Shown here one piece after another: positions 17,045-26,856 of a stretch of DNA of 64,000 nt. The DNA lies in NCBI GenBank assembly GCA_049653745.1, contig JBASGW010000079.1, positions 27,677 to 91,676 of the forward strand. Direction: 5' to 3'. Origin of the DNA: CANDYO01 sp049653745 (GTDB lineage Bacteria > Pseudomonadota > Alphaproteobacteria > Rickettsiales > CANDYO01). Every line of letters begins with the position of its first letter. The stretch's first letter is position 1. The position numbers and the translations under genes are program-made. Under the pieces are notes generated by a model. The model worked only from the letters and a program-made list of their open reading frames with translations, did no database searches and was not told the DNA's origin.

Positions 17045-19549
17045 ATGGCAGAATATAATCATCAAGAAATAGAACGTAAGTGGCAACATTATTGGCAAGA
17101 AAAAGATTTATTTAAAACAGATATAAATCATCAAAAGCCTAAATATTATGTTCTTGAAATGCTTCCCTATCCTTCAGGCAAGCTTCATATGGGCCATGTA
17201 AGAAATTATGCTTTAGGTGATGCTTTTGCTAGATTTAAAAAAGCTCAAGGATTTAATGTTCTTCATCCAATGGGATGGGATTCTTTTGGACTGCCTGCAG
17301 AAAATGCAGCAATTGAGAATAACACTCATCCTCTAATTTGGACTGATAGTAATATAAACGCTATGCGCCAAGAAATTAAATCTATTGGCTTATCTTATGA
17401 TTGGAATAGAGAATTATCAACTCACTCTCCTGAATATTATAAACATGAGCAAGAAATTTTTCTTGATTTCTTAAACCATGGCATAGCTTATCAAAAAGAA
17501 TCTTTTGTTAATTGGGACCCCGTAGACAACACAGTGCTAGCTAATGAACAAGTTGTTAATGGAAGAGGCTGGCGCTCTGGCGCATTAATTGAAACGAAAA
17601 AACTAAGACAATGGTTTTTAAGAATTAGTGATTTTGCTAATGATTTATTACCAAGCAATAGCCCCTTAGATAATTGGCCAGAATCGGTAAAATCAATCCA
17701 AGAAAAATGGATTGGTAAGTCTAGCGGAGCTATTATTAATTTTGCTATTGAAGATACAGAGCAATCTCTTGAAGTATTCACAACCAGAGCCGATACTATA
17801 TTTGGAGCAAGTTTTATTGTAATTTCTCCTCATCATTCATTGTCTGAACAGCTCTCTAGCAATAATCCATCTCTTCATAATTTTATTAATGAATGCAATC
17901 GCCTTGGAACGTCAGCAGAAATAATTGAAAAAGCTGAAAAAACTGGGTTTAATACCTCGCTTAAGGCTATTCATCCATTTACTAAAGAATTATTGCCTAT
18001 TTATGTTGCCAATTATGTTCTAATGGATTATGGCACTGGAGCAGTTTTTGGATGCCCAGCTCATGATGAGAGAGATCATGACTTTGCTAAAAAATATGAC
18101 TTACCTATTTTACCAGTAGTTAAAAGTAATGAAGCCTGGGATTATAATTCTAAGCCTTATACTAAAGATGGTATAATTTTTAATTCACAATTCTTAGATG
18201 GATTAACTATTGGAGAAGCAAAAAAATTATCAATAGATAAATTTATTGAGTTAAATTCTGGCAAAAGAACCACCAGCTTCCGTTTAAGAGACTGGGGGAT
18301 TTCAAGACAAAGATACTGGGGATGCCCAATACCTATAATTTACTGTGAAGATTGTGGCACTGTACCAGTTCCAAAATCAGATCTTCCTGTAAAGCTTCCA
18401 GATGATGTTAAATTTTTAGGAGCTGGCAATCCACTTGCTCAACACCCAACCTGGAAACAGGTTAAATGTCCTTGCTGTGGAACTAACGCTACTAGAGAAA
18501 CCGACACCTTTGATACCTTTTTTGAATCTTCATGGTATTTCTTGCGTTATTGCTCACCCAATAGCACATCAAATTTTGCTATTGGGGAAGATATAGAATA
18601 TTGGTTGCCTGTAGATAAATATATTGGAGGCATTGAACATGCTGCGATGCATCTTCTTTATTCAAGATTTTTTATTAAGGCAATGAAAAAATGTGGCATG
18701 CTAAACATTGATGAACCATTTTCATCTTTATTAACTCAAGGAATGGTTCTTCATGCAACCTATAAAGACTCTAAAGGTAAATGGCTATATCCTGACGAAG
18801 TAACTAATCAAGAAGACGTTGTTATTGGCCGCAGCGAAAAAATGAGTAAATCTAAGAAAAATACCGTTAGCCCTATAGATATTATTAAAAAATATGGCGC
18901 AGATACTGCAAGATTATTTATGTTATCTGATAGCCCTCCTGAAAAAGACTTAGAATGGACCGATAATGGCGTAGAGGGAGCTAACAAATACTTAAAGAAA
19001 TTATGGAGATTTGCTGAAGAATATCAAAATTTAGATAAAAATTTCAAAGCTGAACTTTCCTCAGAACAAATTGCTATTAGATCAAAAATTCATAAATTAT
19101 TAGCTCATGTTAGTGAAAATTACCAATCACTATCATTTAATGTTGTAATCGCAGGAATTAGAGAACTTTCAAATATTTCTTTTTCTATACCTAGAACCAA
19201 TGAAAATCATTTAATTATTGGTGAATGCCTAGAAATTATAATAAAGCTATTATTTCCTATCGCCCCTCATATTAGTGAAGAATTATGGCATAACATAGGC
19301 AATAAAAGCTCATTAGATTTTATGACTTGGCCAGAAGCAGATTCTGCATTATTAGTTAGTGATATAGTTACTATCGCAGTTCAAGTTTCAGGAAAACTTA
19401 GAGCTACACTTGAAGTGAAAAAAGATCTAACCAAAGAAGAGATTCTTGAATTAGCAATAAAATCACCTAATGTGGCTAAATTTCTCACTACTGAAGAATT
19501 TAAAAAAGTTATTCTTGTGCCTAACAAAATTTTAAACATTGTAATATGA
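17045..19549 (+). CDS. leuS: Leucyl-tRNA synthetase
   Basis: Class I synthetase that charges tRNA-Leu. The 834-residue protein carries the HIGH-type motif in PYPSGKLHMGHVRNY (about 38-52), an editing CP1 domain (about 225-410, with the conserved TRADTIFGA and YGTGAVFGCPAHDERD), and the KMSKS loop in EKMSKSKKNT near residue 605. The stop overlaps the start of lptE as ATGA. Confidence 0.98.
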   Translation: MAEYNHQEIERKWQHYWQEKDLFKTDINHQKPKYYVLEMLPYPSGKLHMGHVRNYALGDAFARFKKAQGFNVLHPMGWDSFGLPAENAAIENNTHPLIWTDSNINAMRQEIKSIGLSYDWNRELSTHSPEYYKHEQEIFLDFLNHGIAYQKESFVNWDPVDNTVLANEQVVNGRGWRSGALIETKKLRQWFLRISDFANDLLPSNSPLDNWPESVKSIQEKWIGKSSGAIINFAIEDTEQSLEVFTTRADTIFGASFIVISPHHSLSEQLSSNNPSLHNFINECNRLGTSAEIIEKAEKTGFNTSLKAIHPFTKELLPIYVANYVLMDYGTGAVFGCPAHDERDHDFAKKYDLPILPVVKSNEAWDYNSKPYTKDGIIFNSQFLDGLTIGEAKKLSIDKFIELNSGKRTTSFRLRDWGISRQRYWGCPIPIIYCEDCGTVPVPKSDLPVKLPDDVKFLGAGNPLAQHPTWKQVKCPCCGTNATRETDTFDTFFESSWYFLRYCSPNSTSNFAIGEDIEYWLPVDKYIGGIEHAAMHLLYSRFFIKAMKKCGMLNIDEPFSSLLTQGMVLHATYKDSKGKWLYPDEVTNQEDVVIGRSEKMSKSKKNTVSPIDIIKKYGADTARLFMLSDSPPEKDLEWTDNGVEGANKYLKKLWRFAEEYQNLDKNFKAELSSEQIAIRSKIHKLLAHVSENYQSLSFNVVIAGIRELSNISFSIPRTNENHLIIGECLEIIIKLLFPIAPHISEELWHNIGNKSSLDFMTWPEADSALLVSDIVTIAVQVSGKLRATLEVKKDLTKEEILELAIKSPNVAKFLTTEEFKKVILVPNKILNIVI

Positions 19550-20028
19550 AAAAATCATTTCTTATTATTTGTATATTTATACTAAGCTCCTGCGGCTTTA
19601 AACCAATGTTGGCAAAAGATCCTAATGGTAATATGATATTAGATGAAGTTCAGCTTTATCACGTAGAAGGTGAAGAACAGCCAAGATTAAATCGTATTAT
19701 TTCAGAACAAATGGGCATTGCCTCCACACCAATATATCATTTAAATATTAAAGTTAATGAAGAAATATCAGCGATTGGTATTACCAAAGATAGTCGCTCC
19801 ACCCGTTATAAAGTTAAAGTTTACTTTAATTACACTTTAGTTGAAATAGATACTCAAAAAACTATAGATAGTGGAAATATTTTTCTATATAGCTCTTATG
19901 ATGTGGCGCAATCTGAATATGCCAATTATATTGCAGAACGCTACACCTCAGATAATATTTTAAAAGAATTATGTGATGAATTAAAAAGTCGCTTAATTTT
20001 AGTTATCTCATCAAGGAGTGTTAATTGA
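19546..20028 (+). CDS. lptE: LptE-like LPS assembly lipoprotein
   Basis: A 160-residue lipoprotein. The signal ends in LSSCGFKPML, with lipidated Cys16 and the family-typical CGF motif. LptE plugs the LptD barrel in the outer membrane and helps deliver lipopolysaccharide. The family is poorly conserved, so the call rests on the lipobox, size and the leuS-lptE-holA order. It starts within the leuS stop and its own stop lies within the holA start. If correct, the cell may still make LPS or retain the Lpt pathway. Confidence 0.8.
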   Translation: MKKSFLIICIFILSSCGFKPMLAKDPNGNMILDEVQLYHVEGEEQPRLNRIISEQMGIASTPIYHLNIKVNEEISAIGITKDSRSTRYKVKVYFNYTLVEIDTQKTIDSGNIFLYSSYDVAQSEYANYIAERYTSDNILKELCDELKSRLILVISSRSVN

Positions 20029-21029
20029 AGATTGCTGTAAAAGATACTGACAATTTTATTGCTAACATCCCCTCAGCTATCAAATCTATTTTATTATATG
20101 GACCAGACTCAGGGCTAACTAGCATCAGGGCAAATTCTATTGCCAAATCTCACGATATTATTGCTAAATATAACTTTGAACAAATTAAAAATAATCCTTT
20201 TATACTGCTAGATAAATTTAATTCTATTGGATTATTTAATAATAACTCAGCTAAAAAGAAAGTTATTATTATTGAATGCAGTAGCACCAGCATTAATGAA
20301 TCTTATTCTAATTTCTTAGAATCAACTGATTTTAATGGATTAATAATATTTTGTGCCAAAGATTTGGGAGTTGATTCGTCATTAAGAAGATATTTTGAGA
20401 AAAATACTAGCCTGGCTGCTATTCCAAGTTATCATGACGATGCAAGTAGCATTAGCAAAATAATACAACAAAGCTTTAGAGACCATAAAATCACTTATAA
20501 TTCTGAAGTTATACCTGTATTAATGAATTATATTACTACTGGTGATAGATTATTGATTATCAATGAAATTGAAAAAATCTGCTTATATTTTTATCAAAAT
20601 AAACAAATTTCTATTAATGACCTCCATCAATATTTAGAGCAACAAAGCGAAGTAACTTTTGATAAATTATGCTATAAAATTTCTCTAAAACAAAAAAATG
20701 ATATTGAACCATATCTACTAAAATTACAAAATGAAGGACATAATGCTGTCGCCTTAATTAGAATGATTAGCAGACATTTCTTTAGAATATATCAAGCAAA
20801 GCATCTCATTATCCAACAAAATAAAACCGAGCAACAGGCCATGGAAAGCTTATCTCCACCTGTATTTTTTAAACAAGTCAATGATTTTAGTCGCAGTCTT
20901 AATTTATGGAATATTCAAGATCTACAAAGCTTTTTAGAAAAACTTACTTATGTTGAACTTGAGGTAAAGAAAAACTCAACAACAGCTAGCCTAACTTTAC
21001 AAAATGCTCTTTTAGATATTAGCGTGTAG
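20025..21029 (+). CDS. holA: DNA polymerase III delta subunit
   Basis: Delta is the clamp-loader subunit that opens the beta clamp. The 334-residue protein fits the family length. It begins at TTG 20025, overlapping the lptE stop, with AGGAG at 20014-20018. Conserved parts include SILLYGPDSGLTSIRA near residue 20, and the helical C-terminal domain with NAVALIRMISRHFFRIYQ. The 3' end overlaps the convergent znuB by 18 bases. Confidence 0.9.
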   Translation: MKIAVKDTDNFIANIPSAIKSILLYGPDSGLTSIRANSIAKSHDIIAKYNFEQIKNNPFILLDKFNSIGLFNNNSAKKKVIIIECSSTSINESYSNFLESTDFNGLIIFCAKDLGVDSSLRRYFEKNTSLAAIPSYHDDASSISKIIQQSFRDHKITYNSEVIPVLMNYITTGDRLLIINEIEKICLYFYQNKQISINDLHQYLEQQSEVTFDKLCYKISLKQKNDIEPYLLKLQNEGHNAVALIRMISRHFFRIYQAKHLIIQQNKTEQQAMESLSPPVFFKQVNDFSRSLNLWNIQDLQSFLEKLTYVELEVKKNSTTASLTLQNALLDISV

Positions 21030-21812
21030 TCTTGTTTTAACCAATCGAATCAAATTAGTTAAAATAAAACAAAATAATGAAGCTAAAATTATAGCAGGAC
21101 CCGTAGGTGAATTAAAAATTATTGCCACCCCTATTCCTCCAATTACTGAAGCACATCCAATTAAAATTGCATTAACAACCATTTGTAATGGAGTATGGCT
21201 AATGCTCAAAGATGCTGCAGCTGGTATTATAAGCATTGCTGTAATTAGAAGAACTCCAACAATTTTAAAAGAAATAGCAATAAATAATGCTAACACAAGC
21301 GCAAAACTTAACTTTAACAAACTAACATTAACACCCTCAGCCTGCAGCATTTCTTCGCTAATACTATATAAAATAAGTTTAGACCAATTATACCATAACC
21401 ACACTAAAACAATACCCAAACATAAGATAAGATAATATATATCCTCAATATTAATAACCAAAATATCACCAAATAGATAACTCATAAAATCTAATTTTAT
21501 TTTATTATAAGATGCTAGAACTATTGAACCAGCAAGGGCTGAATATGATAATATTCCTAAAGTGGTATCATGTGAGTAACGAAATTTATTATGGTTAAAA
21601 ACTATAGCAAACATTATTGCAACTAAAACCACTGCTATTGATAAATTAATATTGAATAATACTCCAAGAGTAACTCCCAAAAGAGCACTATGCGATAAAG
21701 CATCTCCAAAATAGGCCATGTTTTTCCACAAAACAAAAGAACCTAAAATTCCAGAAATAATAGCTAATGCTATACCCCCAATAATTGCATTTATTAAAAA
21801 TGAAGTAATCAT
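21012..21812 (-). CDS. znuB: Zinc/manganese ABC transporter permease
   Basis: A 266-residue ABC-3 family membrane subunit with about eight hydrophobic helices. The N-terminal GSFVLWKNMAYFGDALSHSALLG is the hallmark of the ZnuB/MntB family. The C-terminal half has FKIVGVLLITAMLIIPAAASL. The partner ATPase and binding protein are not in the window, so Zn is the likely but not proven substrate. Its 3' end overlaps holA, and the NDUFS4-like gene ends immediately upstream. Confidence 0.9.
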   Translation of the reverse strand: MITSFLINAIIGGIALAIISGILGSFVLWKNMAYFGDALSHSALLGVTLGVLFNINLSIAVVLVAIMFAIVFNHNKFRYSHDTTLGILSYSALAGSIVLASYNKIKLDFMSYLFGDILVINIEDIYYLILCLGIVLVWLWYNWSKLILYSISEEMLQAEGVNVSLLKLSFALVLALFIAISFKIVGVLLITAMLIIPAAASLSISHTPLQMVVNAILIGCASVIGGIGVAIIFNSPTGPAIILASLFCFILTNLIRLVKTRLHANI

Positions 21813-22094
21813 CTATTTAAAATTATCCGAATATGAACGTTTTATTATTTTCTTGCTTTCTGGCTCAATCAACTCAAATGCATAATTATTAGCATTAGCA
21901 AATTCTATAGCAGCTTCTTTAGTCTCAAATTTTAATTTAACTTCTTCTAAGGTATCGTTAGAAGAAACCCATCCCATTAGAGAATCATTCTTCTTTGCTT
22001 CTTTATTATAAATAAATTCAAGAAGCCATTTTTTAGTATTTGCAACACCAGATTGCATCGCAGTTTTTGTTGGTTTATAAATACGCACTTGCAT
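21813..22094 (-). CDS. NDUFS4-like complex I accessory subunit
   Basis: A 93-residue protein of the ETC complex I subunit (NDUFS4) family, found in alphaproteobacteria and mitochondria, that stabilises NADH:ubiquinone oxidoreductase. The conserved opening VRIYKPTKTAMQSG and the later W-ES pattern MGWVSSNDTLEEVKLKF and NNYAFELIEP support the call. It directly abuts znuB, and is divergent from xseB across 68 bases. Confidence 0.88.
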   Translation of the reverse strand: MQVRIYKPTKTAMQSGVANTKKWLLEFIYNKEAKKNDSLMGWVSSNDTLEEVKLKFETKEAAIEFANANNYAFELIEPESKKIIKRSYSDNFK

Positions 22095-22162
22095 TTAATA
22101 TATCCTATCATTATATTAAAGATATATACAATATAACATATTTATTATGCAATAGAATTAAT

Positions 22163-22408
22163 ATGACAAACTATAATGATAAAATTAATCAAATGACTTT
22201 TGAACAAGCTCTTGCTGAACTTGAAAAAATAGTTAGTAAACTTGAAGGTGGAAAAGAAAGCCTTGAAAATGCCATCAATGATTATGAATATGGCAATGCC
22301 TTAAGAGAATATTGCGAAAAAAGATTAAATGAAGCCAAACTTAAAATTGATAGAATTATTAAAAAAGAAGATGGCTCAATAACTATAGAAAATGATGATA
22401 GCTTTTAA
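22163..22408 (+). CDS. xseB: Exodeoxyribonuclease VII small subunit
   Basis: The small subunit of ExoVII, a single-strand exonuclease in DNA repair. The 81-residue protein shows the family core FEQALAELEKIVSKLEGGK followed by SLENAINDYEYG. ATG 22163 is chosen: the 41 extra upstream codons of the open frame overlap the divergent gene and look non-coding. Confidence 0.93.
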   Translation: MTNYNDKINQMTFEQALAELEKIVSKLEGGKESLENAINDYEYGNALREYCEKRLNEAKLKIDRIIKKEDGSITIENDDSF

Positions 22409-22531
22409 TTTTTAAGGATATCACTTCTATTTAATAGACTCTCCATAAATATTATTATCTCCCCCTTGCAAAATTAGGTAAGAGATCTTATAATATATCT
22501 AAGAAATAATCTAATAACATAGAGGTAAACT

Positions 22532-23272
22532 ATGAATTTTACAAAATATAACACATCAGCTGAAATCTCGGCAAAATATGACGAGGGCTTACGTGCCTAT
22601 ATGATTCAAATTTTTAACCTTATGGCTTTAGCTTTAGCTGTAACTGGGGTTTTTGCTCTTTTTGCAGGAAATTCTGAATCTTTCATTAGTATGATGTATT
22701 CAAAAACTGAAAATGGCGGCATGGGAATTTCTCCACTAGGTTGGATAATTCAGCTATCTCCACTTTTTATTGTATTATTTTTTTCCTATAAAATAAATTC
22801 AATTTCAGCTCAATCTGCACAAGCTATATTCTTTGTTTACTCAATTATGATGGGCTTGTCTTTAGCTCCGATTTTCTTGATGTACACAGGAGAAAGTATT
22901 GCAAGAGCGTTCTTTATAACCGCTTCAACATTCGGCGCAATGAGCATTTATGGATATTCAACAAAAAAAGATCTAACCGCTTTTGGCTCTTTCTTAATGA
23001 TGGGCGTTATTGGAATAGTAATTGCTTCGTTAGTGAATTTATTCATGGCAAGCTCAGCACTTAACTTTGCTATTTCAGTGGTTGGTGTTCTTTTATTCAC
23101 TGGTTTAACTGCTTATGACGTTCAAAAACTTAAGAATGCTTACCTATCTTCTGCAGGATTAAATGGAGAGATTAGTAGAAAAATGGCAATAAGTGGCGCT
23201 CTAACTTTATACCTTGATTTTATTAACTTGTTTATCATGCTTCTTCGCCTATTTGGATCTAGAAGAGACTAG
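22532..23272 (+). CDS. Bax inhibitor-1/YccA family membrane protein
   Basis: A 246-residue protein with seven predicted membrane helices of the BI-1 (TMBIM) family. The conserved YNLMALALA-type N-terminal segment (here FNLMALALAVTG) and the C-terminal GLTAYDVQKLK with SGALTLYLDFINLFIMLLRLFG are clear. Relatives conduct Ca2+ or interact with FtsH; the ftsH gene is also in this window but not adjacent. AGAGG precedes ATG 22532. Confidence 0.92.
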   Translation: MNFTKYNTSAEISAKYDEGLRAYMIQIFNLMALALAVTGVFALFAGNSESFISMMYSKTENGGMGISPLGWIIQLSPLFIVLFFSYKINSISAQSAQAIFFVYSIMMGLSLAPIFLMYTGESIARAFFITASTFGAMSIYGYSTKKDLTAFGSFLMMGVIGIVIASLVNLFMASSALNFAISVVGVLLFTGLTAYDVQKLKNAYLSSAGLNGEISRKMAISGALTLYLDFINLFIMLLRLFGSRRD

Positions 23273-23998
23273 CATCTAAATAACTAAACATATCCTTCAG
23301 CGCCGTGGTCTAAATTAGCTAAATTTAAGATAAATGCACGGCTGCTGATGCTCCTATGCTGGTATTGATGTGTTTTGATCTGAGATCCAAATCAGTGATA
23401 AGTGCTTTGACAGTCTTTTATAAAAATTCTAAATGAGAAGTTAAAAATATTATGAAGTTTAGGTTTTGTATTGAATAGCAAAGCGAAAGTATCAGAATTT
23501 TTAAAGATAATTATTAAACTATTGAGCAGCAATTAAGCTGTGAAACGCTATTGCATATTACATGATAAAAAATAGACTTGCATAGATTTTTATGATGATC
23601 TAAAAAATTAAAAGCAAAACCTTGGTATTATCTCAAATCTATTTTAGCCCTACCAGATGCCATTCATAAAAAAAGAGTTGCACAAAATATTATGGAATCT
23701 GATGATATGATGTAGTTTATAGGTTTACTTAATCAAAAAGAGAAGATCGCTTTATTGAAAATAATTATCTCATCTTAATTTAACTTAGAAGCAATAAGAG
23801 CTAAATCCATTCAACCAATTTTTAAAACTAGGATCCTAAGGAGCTTAAAAAATGGAGCAACTAGTCCATAGTGGTGAACGGATATAACATAATTTAAGGA
23901 GAATGATGAAATGATTTAATTTTCGTTGATGAATGTTGTGATTTCGAATAGAATATATTTTGAAGTTTATCACAATAATCAATAAAAAAAGGTATATT
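23273..23998. other. Gene-poor decayed region before the amidase gene
   Basis: These 726 bases lack an intact gene. They contain at least one coding-like remnant (23599-23778) and look like the residue of lost genes, with short open stretches in shifting frames. The 14-base TGAACGGATATAAC at 23875-23888 recurs with one mismatch at 25332-25345 on the other side of the amidase gene. Confidence 0.5.
23599..23778 (+). pseudogene. Gene fragment with one nonsense codon
   Basis: The plus frame through 23611 reads KAKPWYYLKSILALPDAIHK and onward through VAQNIMESDD, broken by TAG at 23713-23715, then continues FIGLLNQKEKIALLKIII to TAA at 23776. The amphipathic, charged composition looks like former protein-coding sequence. 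No start codon is convincing and the family is not recognised. Confidence 0.4.
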
Positions 23999-25267
23999 AT
24001 GGTTAGAGGCATGACTACGTTAGATGGTACTTTTGTTCAAGGAGATTCAGGAGTAAAGCATCATAAAATGACTGCTTCAAGAGGCGAATATCCGATTAAA
24101 TATTTAATTTTAAGCCATACTGCTGGTTCTGGAGATGTTGCTGCAGCAGAAAAAACGATGTTTAATAATGGGGCTAGTTTTCATTGGTTAATTGGAAAAG
24201 ATGGCGTTGCTACTCAAGTTTATCAAGACAATCACCTGGCTTATGCAGCTGGTGTGAGTTATTTTGCAGAAGATTCTGGTTTAAATAAATATTCTGTATC
24301 TATTATGCTTGGTAATATAGGTTGGTCTGAACGTAAAGATTTATACTCAGACAAACAAATTAAAGCATTACAATCAGTAATAAACCATTATGAACGTGCA
24401 TATACAGGTATTAAAATACTAGAATTGGGAGAAGCAGCTCCTCAAAAGCATATGGCATTAGGTAATTTTTTCCCTAGAGAAGCTATTAAAACTTTAGCAG
24501 AAATATCAGAAAATATAAATTTTGATTGCAAAATAAATTTCAACGACTCTGATGAGCAAGTAACTATAATACAAGAAAAACTAAAGCAATATGGCTATGC
24601 AATTGAGGTTACTAATAAATTTGATAATCAAACAATCAATGTTTTTCATGCTTTCCATAGAGCAAATGTTGCTTATACAAAATTTGATTTAGTAGAAAAT
24701 GATTCAGGGATAAAATTTTATGTGCCTCAGGATTTAGATGCATTAGGAAAAGCTGATGTTATAATTCCTGACACTAATAAAAAGCTGCATGACGTAACAC
24801 CGGCTACACCGCATTGCTGGAGCGATGCAGATGGTTATGTTTTAGATCAATTATTATCTGATTCTGCTCAATCCCAGTTAAATCTTGCTTTAGAAGGAGA
24901 TGTTTTAAATTATCGTCAGCTTTCTTTTCTAAGAGAAGAAAATCCAATTAAATATTTATCAATAAAATTTAATCAAAATCCAAATATAGATGAAGTTCAT
25001 CAAAAACTTTTTGAAGATGGTAAAAATGCGCATATCTTCATAAGTGATAAAGGAAGAATTACAATATCAAATTTAGATAGCGATATTACATGTAATAATT
25101 ATGATCAAAATTATTGCAATAGTGATAAAAATAAACAGTCTATAAATGTTGAGGTAGCATATATAGAGAATAATGAAATTCAAACTTCTGTTCTTGGTCA
25201 ATTAATGGCTGATTATAATAACGCATATCCTGGTATTGAAATTATTCAGCGTGATCTAGCTGATTAG
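23999..25267 (+). CDS. N-acetylmuramoyl-L-alanine amidase (AmiD-like) with a degenerate second amidase domain
   Basis: A 422-residue Amidase_2-type protein. Domain 1 (about 30-165) has YPIKYLILSHTAG with zinc ligand His40, ASFHWLIGKDGVATQVYQDN, and KHMALGNFFP with His151; the usual third ligand Asp in the DPG loop is not visible because the loop is shortened. Residues about 183-222 resemble a PG_binding_1 domain, as in AmiD. Residues about 313-419 repeat domain 1 in diverged form (NPIKYLSIKFNQ, HIFISDKGRITI, YNNAYPGIEII) without ligands. ATG 23999 has AAAGG 6 bases upstream; an upstream TTG is disfavoured. There is no signal peptide, so action in the cytoplasm on recycled muropeptides, or export by another route, is possible. 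Confidence 0.85.
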   Translation: MVRGMTTLDGTFVQGDSGVKHHKMTASRGEYPIKYLILSHTAGSGDVAAAEKTMFNNGASFHWLIGKDGVATQVYQDNHLAYAAGVSYFAEDSGLNKYSVSIMLGNIGWSERKDLYSDKQIKALQSVINHYERAYTGIKILELGEAAPQKHMALGNFFPREAIKTLAEISENINFDCKINFNDSDEQVTIIQEKLKQYGYAIEVTNKFDNQTINVFHAFHRANVAYTKFDLVENDSGIKFYVPQDLDALGKADVIIPDTNKKLHDVTPATPHCWSDADGYVLDQLLSDSAQSQLNLALEGDVLNYRQLSFLREENPIKYLSIKFNQNPNIDEVHQKLFEDGKNAHIFISDKGRITISNLDSDITCNNYDQNYCNSDKNKQSINVEVAYIENNEIQTSVLGQLMADYNNAYPGIEIIQRDLAD

Positions 25268-25269
25268 CA

Positions 25270-25310
25270 TCATTCCCGATAAATTTGCTAAAGCAAATTT
25301 TCAGGAATGA
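25270..25310. repeat. Palindromic element with TCATTCC...GGAATGA ends
   Basis: The outer arms TCATTCC (25270-25276) and GGAATGA (25304-25310) enclose inner arms AAATTTGC (25281-25288) and GCAAATTT (25293-25300) with a TAAA loop. The TCATTCC/GGAATGA ends are typical of dispersed palindromic elements in bacterial genomes. It overlaps the region just after the amidase stop. Confidence 0.6.
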
Positions 25311-25354
25311 CACTTTATTTTGCCACGACGATGAACGGATGTAACTAAACTAAT

Positions 25355-25397
25355 AAAAAGGCTACTTGATTTATATATAAGTAGCCTTTTTTTATTT
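25355..25397 (+). terminator. Rho-independent terminator after the amidase gene
   Basis: AAAAAGGCTACTT (25355-25367) pairs exactly with AAGTAGCCTTTTT (25379-25391) around an 11-base loop, ending in a T run. The A tract on the left also makes it work for the convergent glmM transcript, so it is probably bidirectional. Confidence 0.88.
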
Positions 25398-25515
25398 AGC
25401 AATATAGATAAACATCTATCTAACCTGCACAGATGCTAAAAACGCCTTCAGGAAGTAGCATTTGAAATGCTTTATATATAATTAGTATATGAGTAATGAA
25501 GTAAAGCAGCAATAT

Positions 25516-26856
25516 TTAACTGTTATCCAATGCTTTAGCAACCATGTCTAAGCATTCGTTTACTAAAGCTATGTCTTCTCCTTCAACCATAATTCTAATT
25601 AAGTTTTCAGTGCCAGATTTACGAACCAATAAACGCCCCTTAGAGCCAAGCTTTAACTCTACAGCTTTAATCACTTCTTGAATATTAGCATCTTCTAAAA
25701 TTAAAGAGTTTTTTGGAATAATATTTTTAATAATTTGCGGCAGGGGAGTAAAAATATCTGCAACTTTACTTAAAGGCTGCTTTTGCTCTTGAATAAGAGC
25801 TAACATTTGTAAGGCTGCCACCAAACCATCTCCTGTGGTAGAATAGTTGGCAACTATAATATGTCCAGATTGCTCACCACCTAGACTTAAATTAAACTCG
25901 TTCATTTTAGCTGCAACGTAGCGATCTCCTACTTGAGTTCTAATTACATCAATTCCTTGATTATTTAAATATTTTTCAAAGGCTAAATTAGACATCATAG
26001 TGGCAACAATTTTATTATCATTTAGCTTATTATGCTTCTTTAAATAGCATGCTATTAGAGCTAAAATTTTATCTCCATCAATAATATTACCTTGCTCATC
26101 AACCATCTGGATTCTATCAGCATCTCCATCTAAAGCTATGCCTAGGCAAGCTTTATGTTTGATTACTGCTTCAGATAATGATTCTAAATGATTAGAGCCA
26201 CAATTTAGATTAATATTAACCCCATTGGGACTAACCCCAAGCTCAATAACTTCAGCACCAAGTTCCCAAAATATCTTTCCACCTAGATGGTAAGCGGCAC
26301 CATTAGCGCAATCAACAACTATCTTAAAACCATCTAAAGTCTTTCCTTTAGGAAAACTATTTTTTATAAATTCAATATATCTTCCTGCAGCATCATCAAT
26401 TCTAGTTGCTTTTCCTATATGCTCAGCTGAAGCTAATTTAATTAGCTTATTATCTGCCATAATTCCTTCAATTTCTCTTTCCATATTATCTGAAAGTTTA
26501 TTACCATCAGGTCCAAATAATTTTAATCCATTATCATAATATGGATTATGGGAAGCAGAAATCATTATACCTAAATCTGCACGCATTGATTTAACAAGCA
26601 TAGCTATGGCTGGCGTTGGCATTGGCCCCACTAAAAAAACATCCATTCCAGCAGCTAAAAATCCTGCAGTAATTGCTGTTTCAAAAAGATACCCAGATAA
26701 TCTGGTATCCTTTCCTACAATAACCTTATGACGGTAATCACCTCTAGTAAAAAAAGTACCAGCAGCCATACCAATTCTTAATGCTGTGTCGGCAGTCATC
26801 ACACCTTGATTGGCTTTGCCTCTAATACCATCAGTACCAAAATAATTACGAACCAT
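25516..26856 (-). CDS. glmM: Phosphoglucosamine mutase
   Basis: Interconverts glucosamine-6-P and glucosamine-1-P on the way to UDP-GlcNAc for peptidoglycan and LPS. The 446-residue protein shows NYFGTDGIRGKAN at the N-terminus, the phosphoserine loop ISASHNPYYDNG near residue 100, the metal loop ALDGDADRIQ near 240, and the C-terminal RKSGTENLIRIMVEG phosphate loop. It abuts proS with no gap between the two coding regions. Confidence 0.97.
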   Translation of the reverse strand: MVRNYFGTDGIRGKANQGVMTADTALRIGMAAGTFFTRGDYRHKVIVGKDTRLSGYLFETAITAGFLAAGMDVFLVGPMPTPAIAMLVKSMRADLGIMISASHNPYYDNGLKLFGPDGNKLSDNMEREIEGIMADNKLIKLASAEHIGKATRIDDAAGRYIEFIKNSFPKGKTLDGFKIVVDCANGAAYHLGGKIFWELGAEVIELGVSPNGVNINLNCGSNHLESLSEAVIKHKACLGIALDGDADRIQMVDEQGNIIDGDKILALIACYLKKHNKLNDNKIVATMMSNLAFEKYLNNQGIDVIRTQVGDRYVAAKMNEFNLSLGGEQSGHIIVANYSTTGDGLVAALQMLALIQEQKQPLSKVADIFTPLPQIIKNIIPKNSLILEDANIQEVIKAVELKLGSKGRLLVRKSGTENLIRIMVEGEDIALVNECLDMVAKALDNS

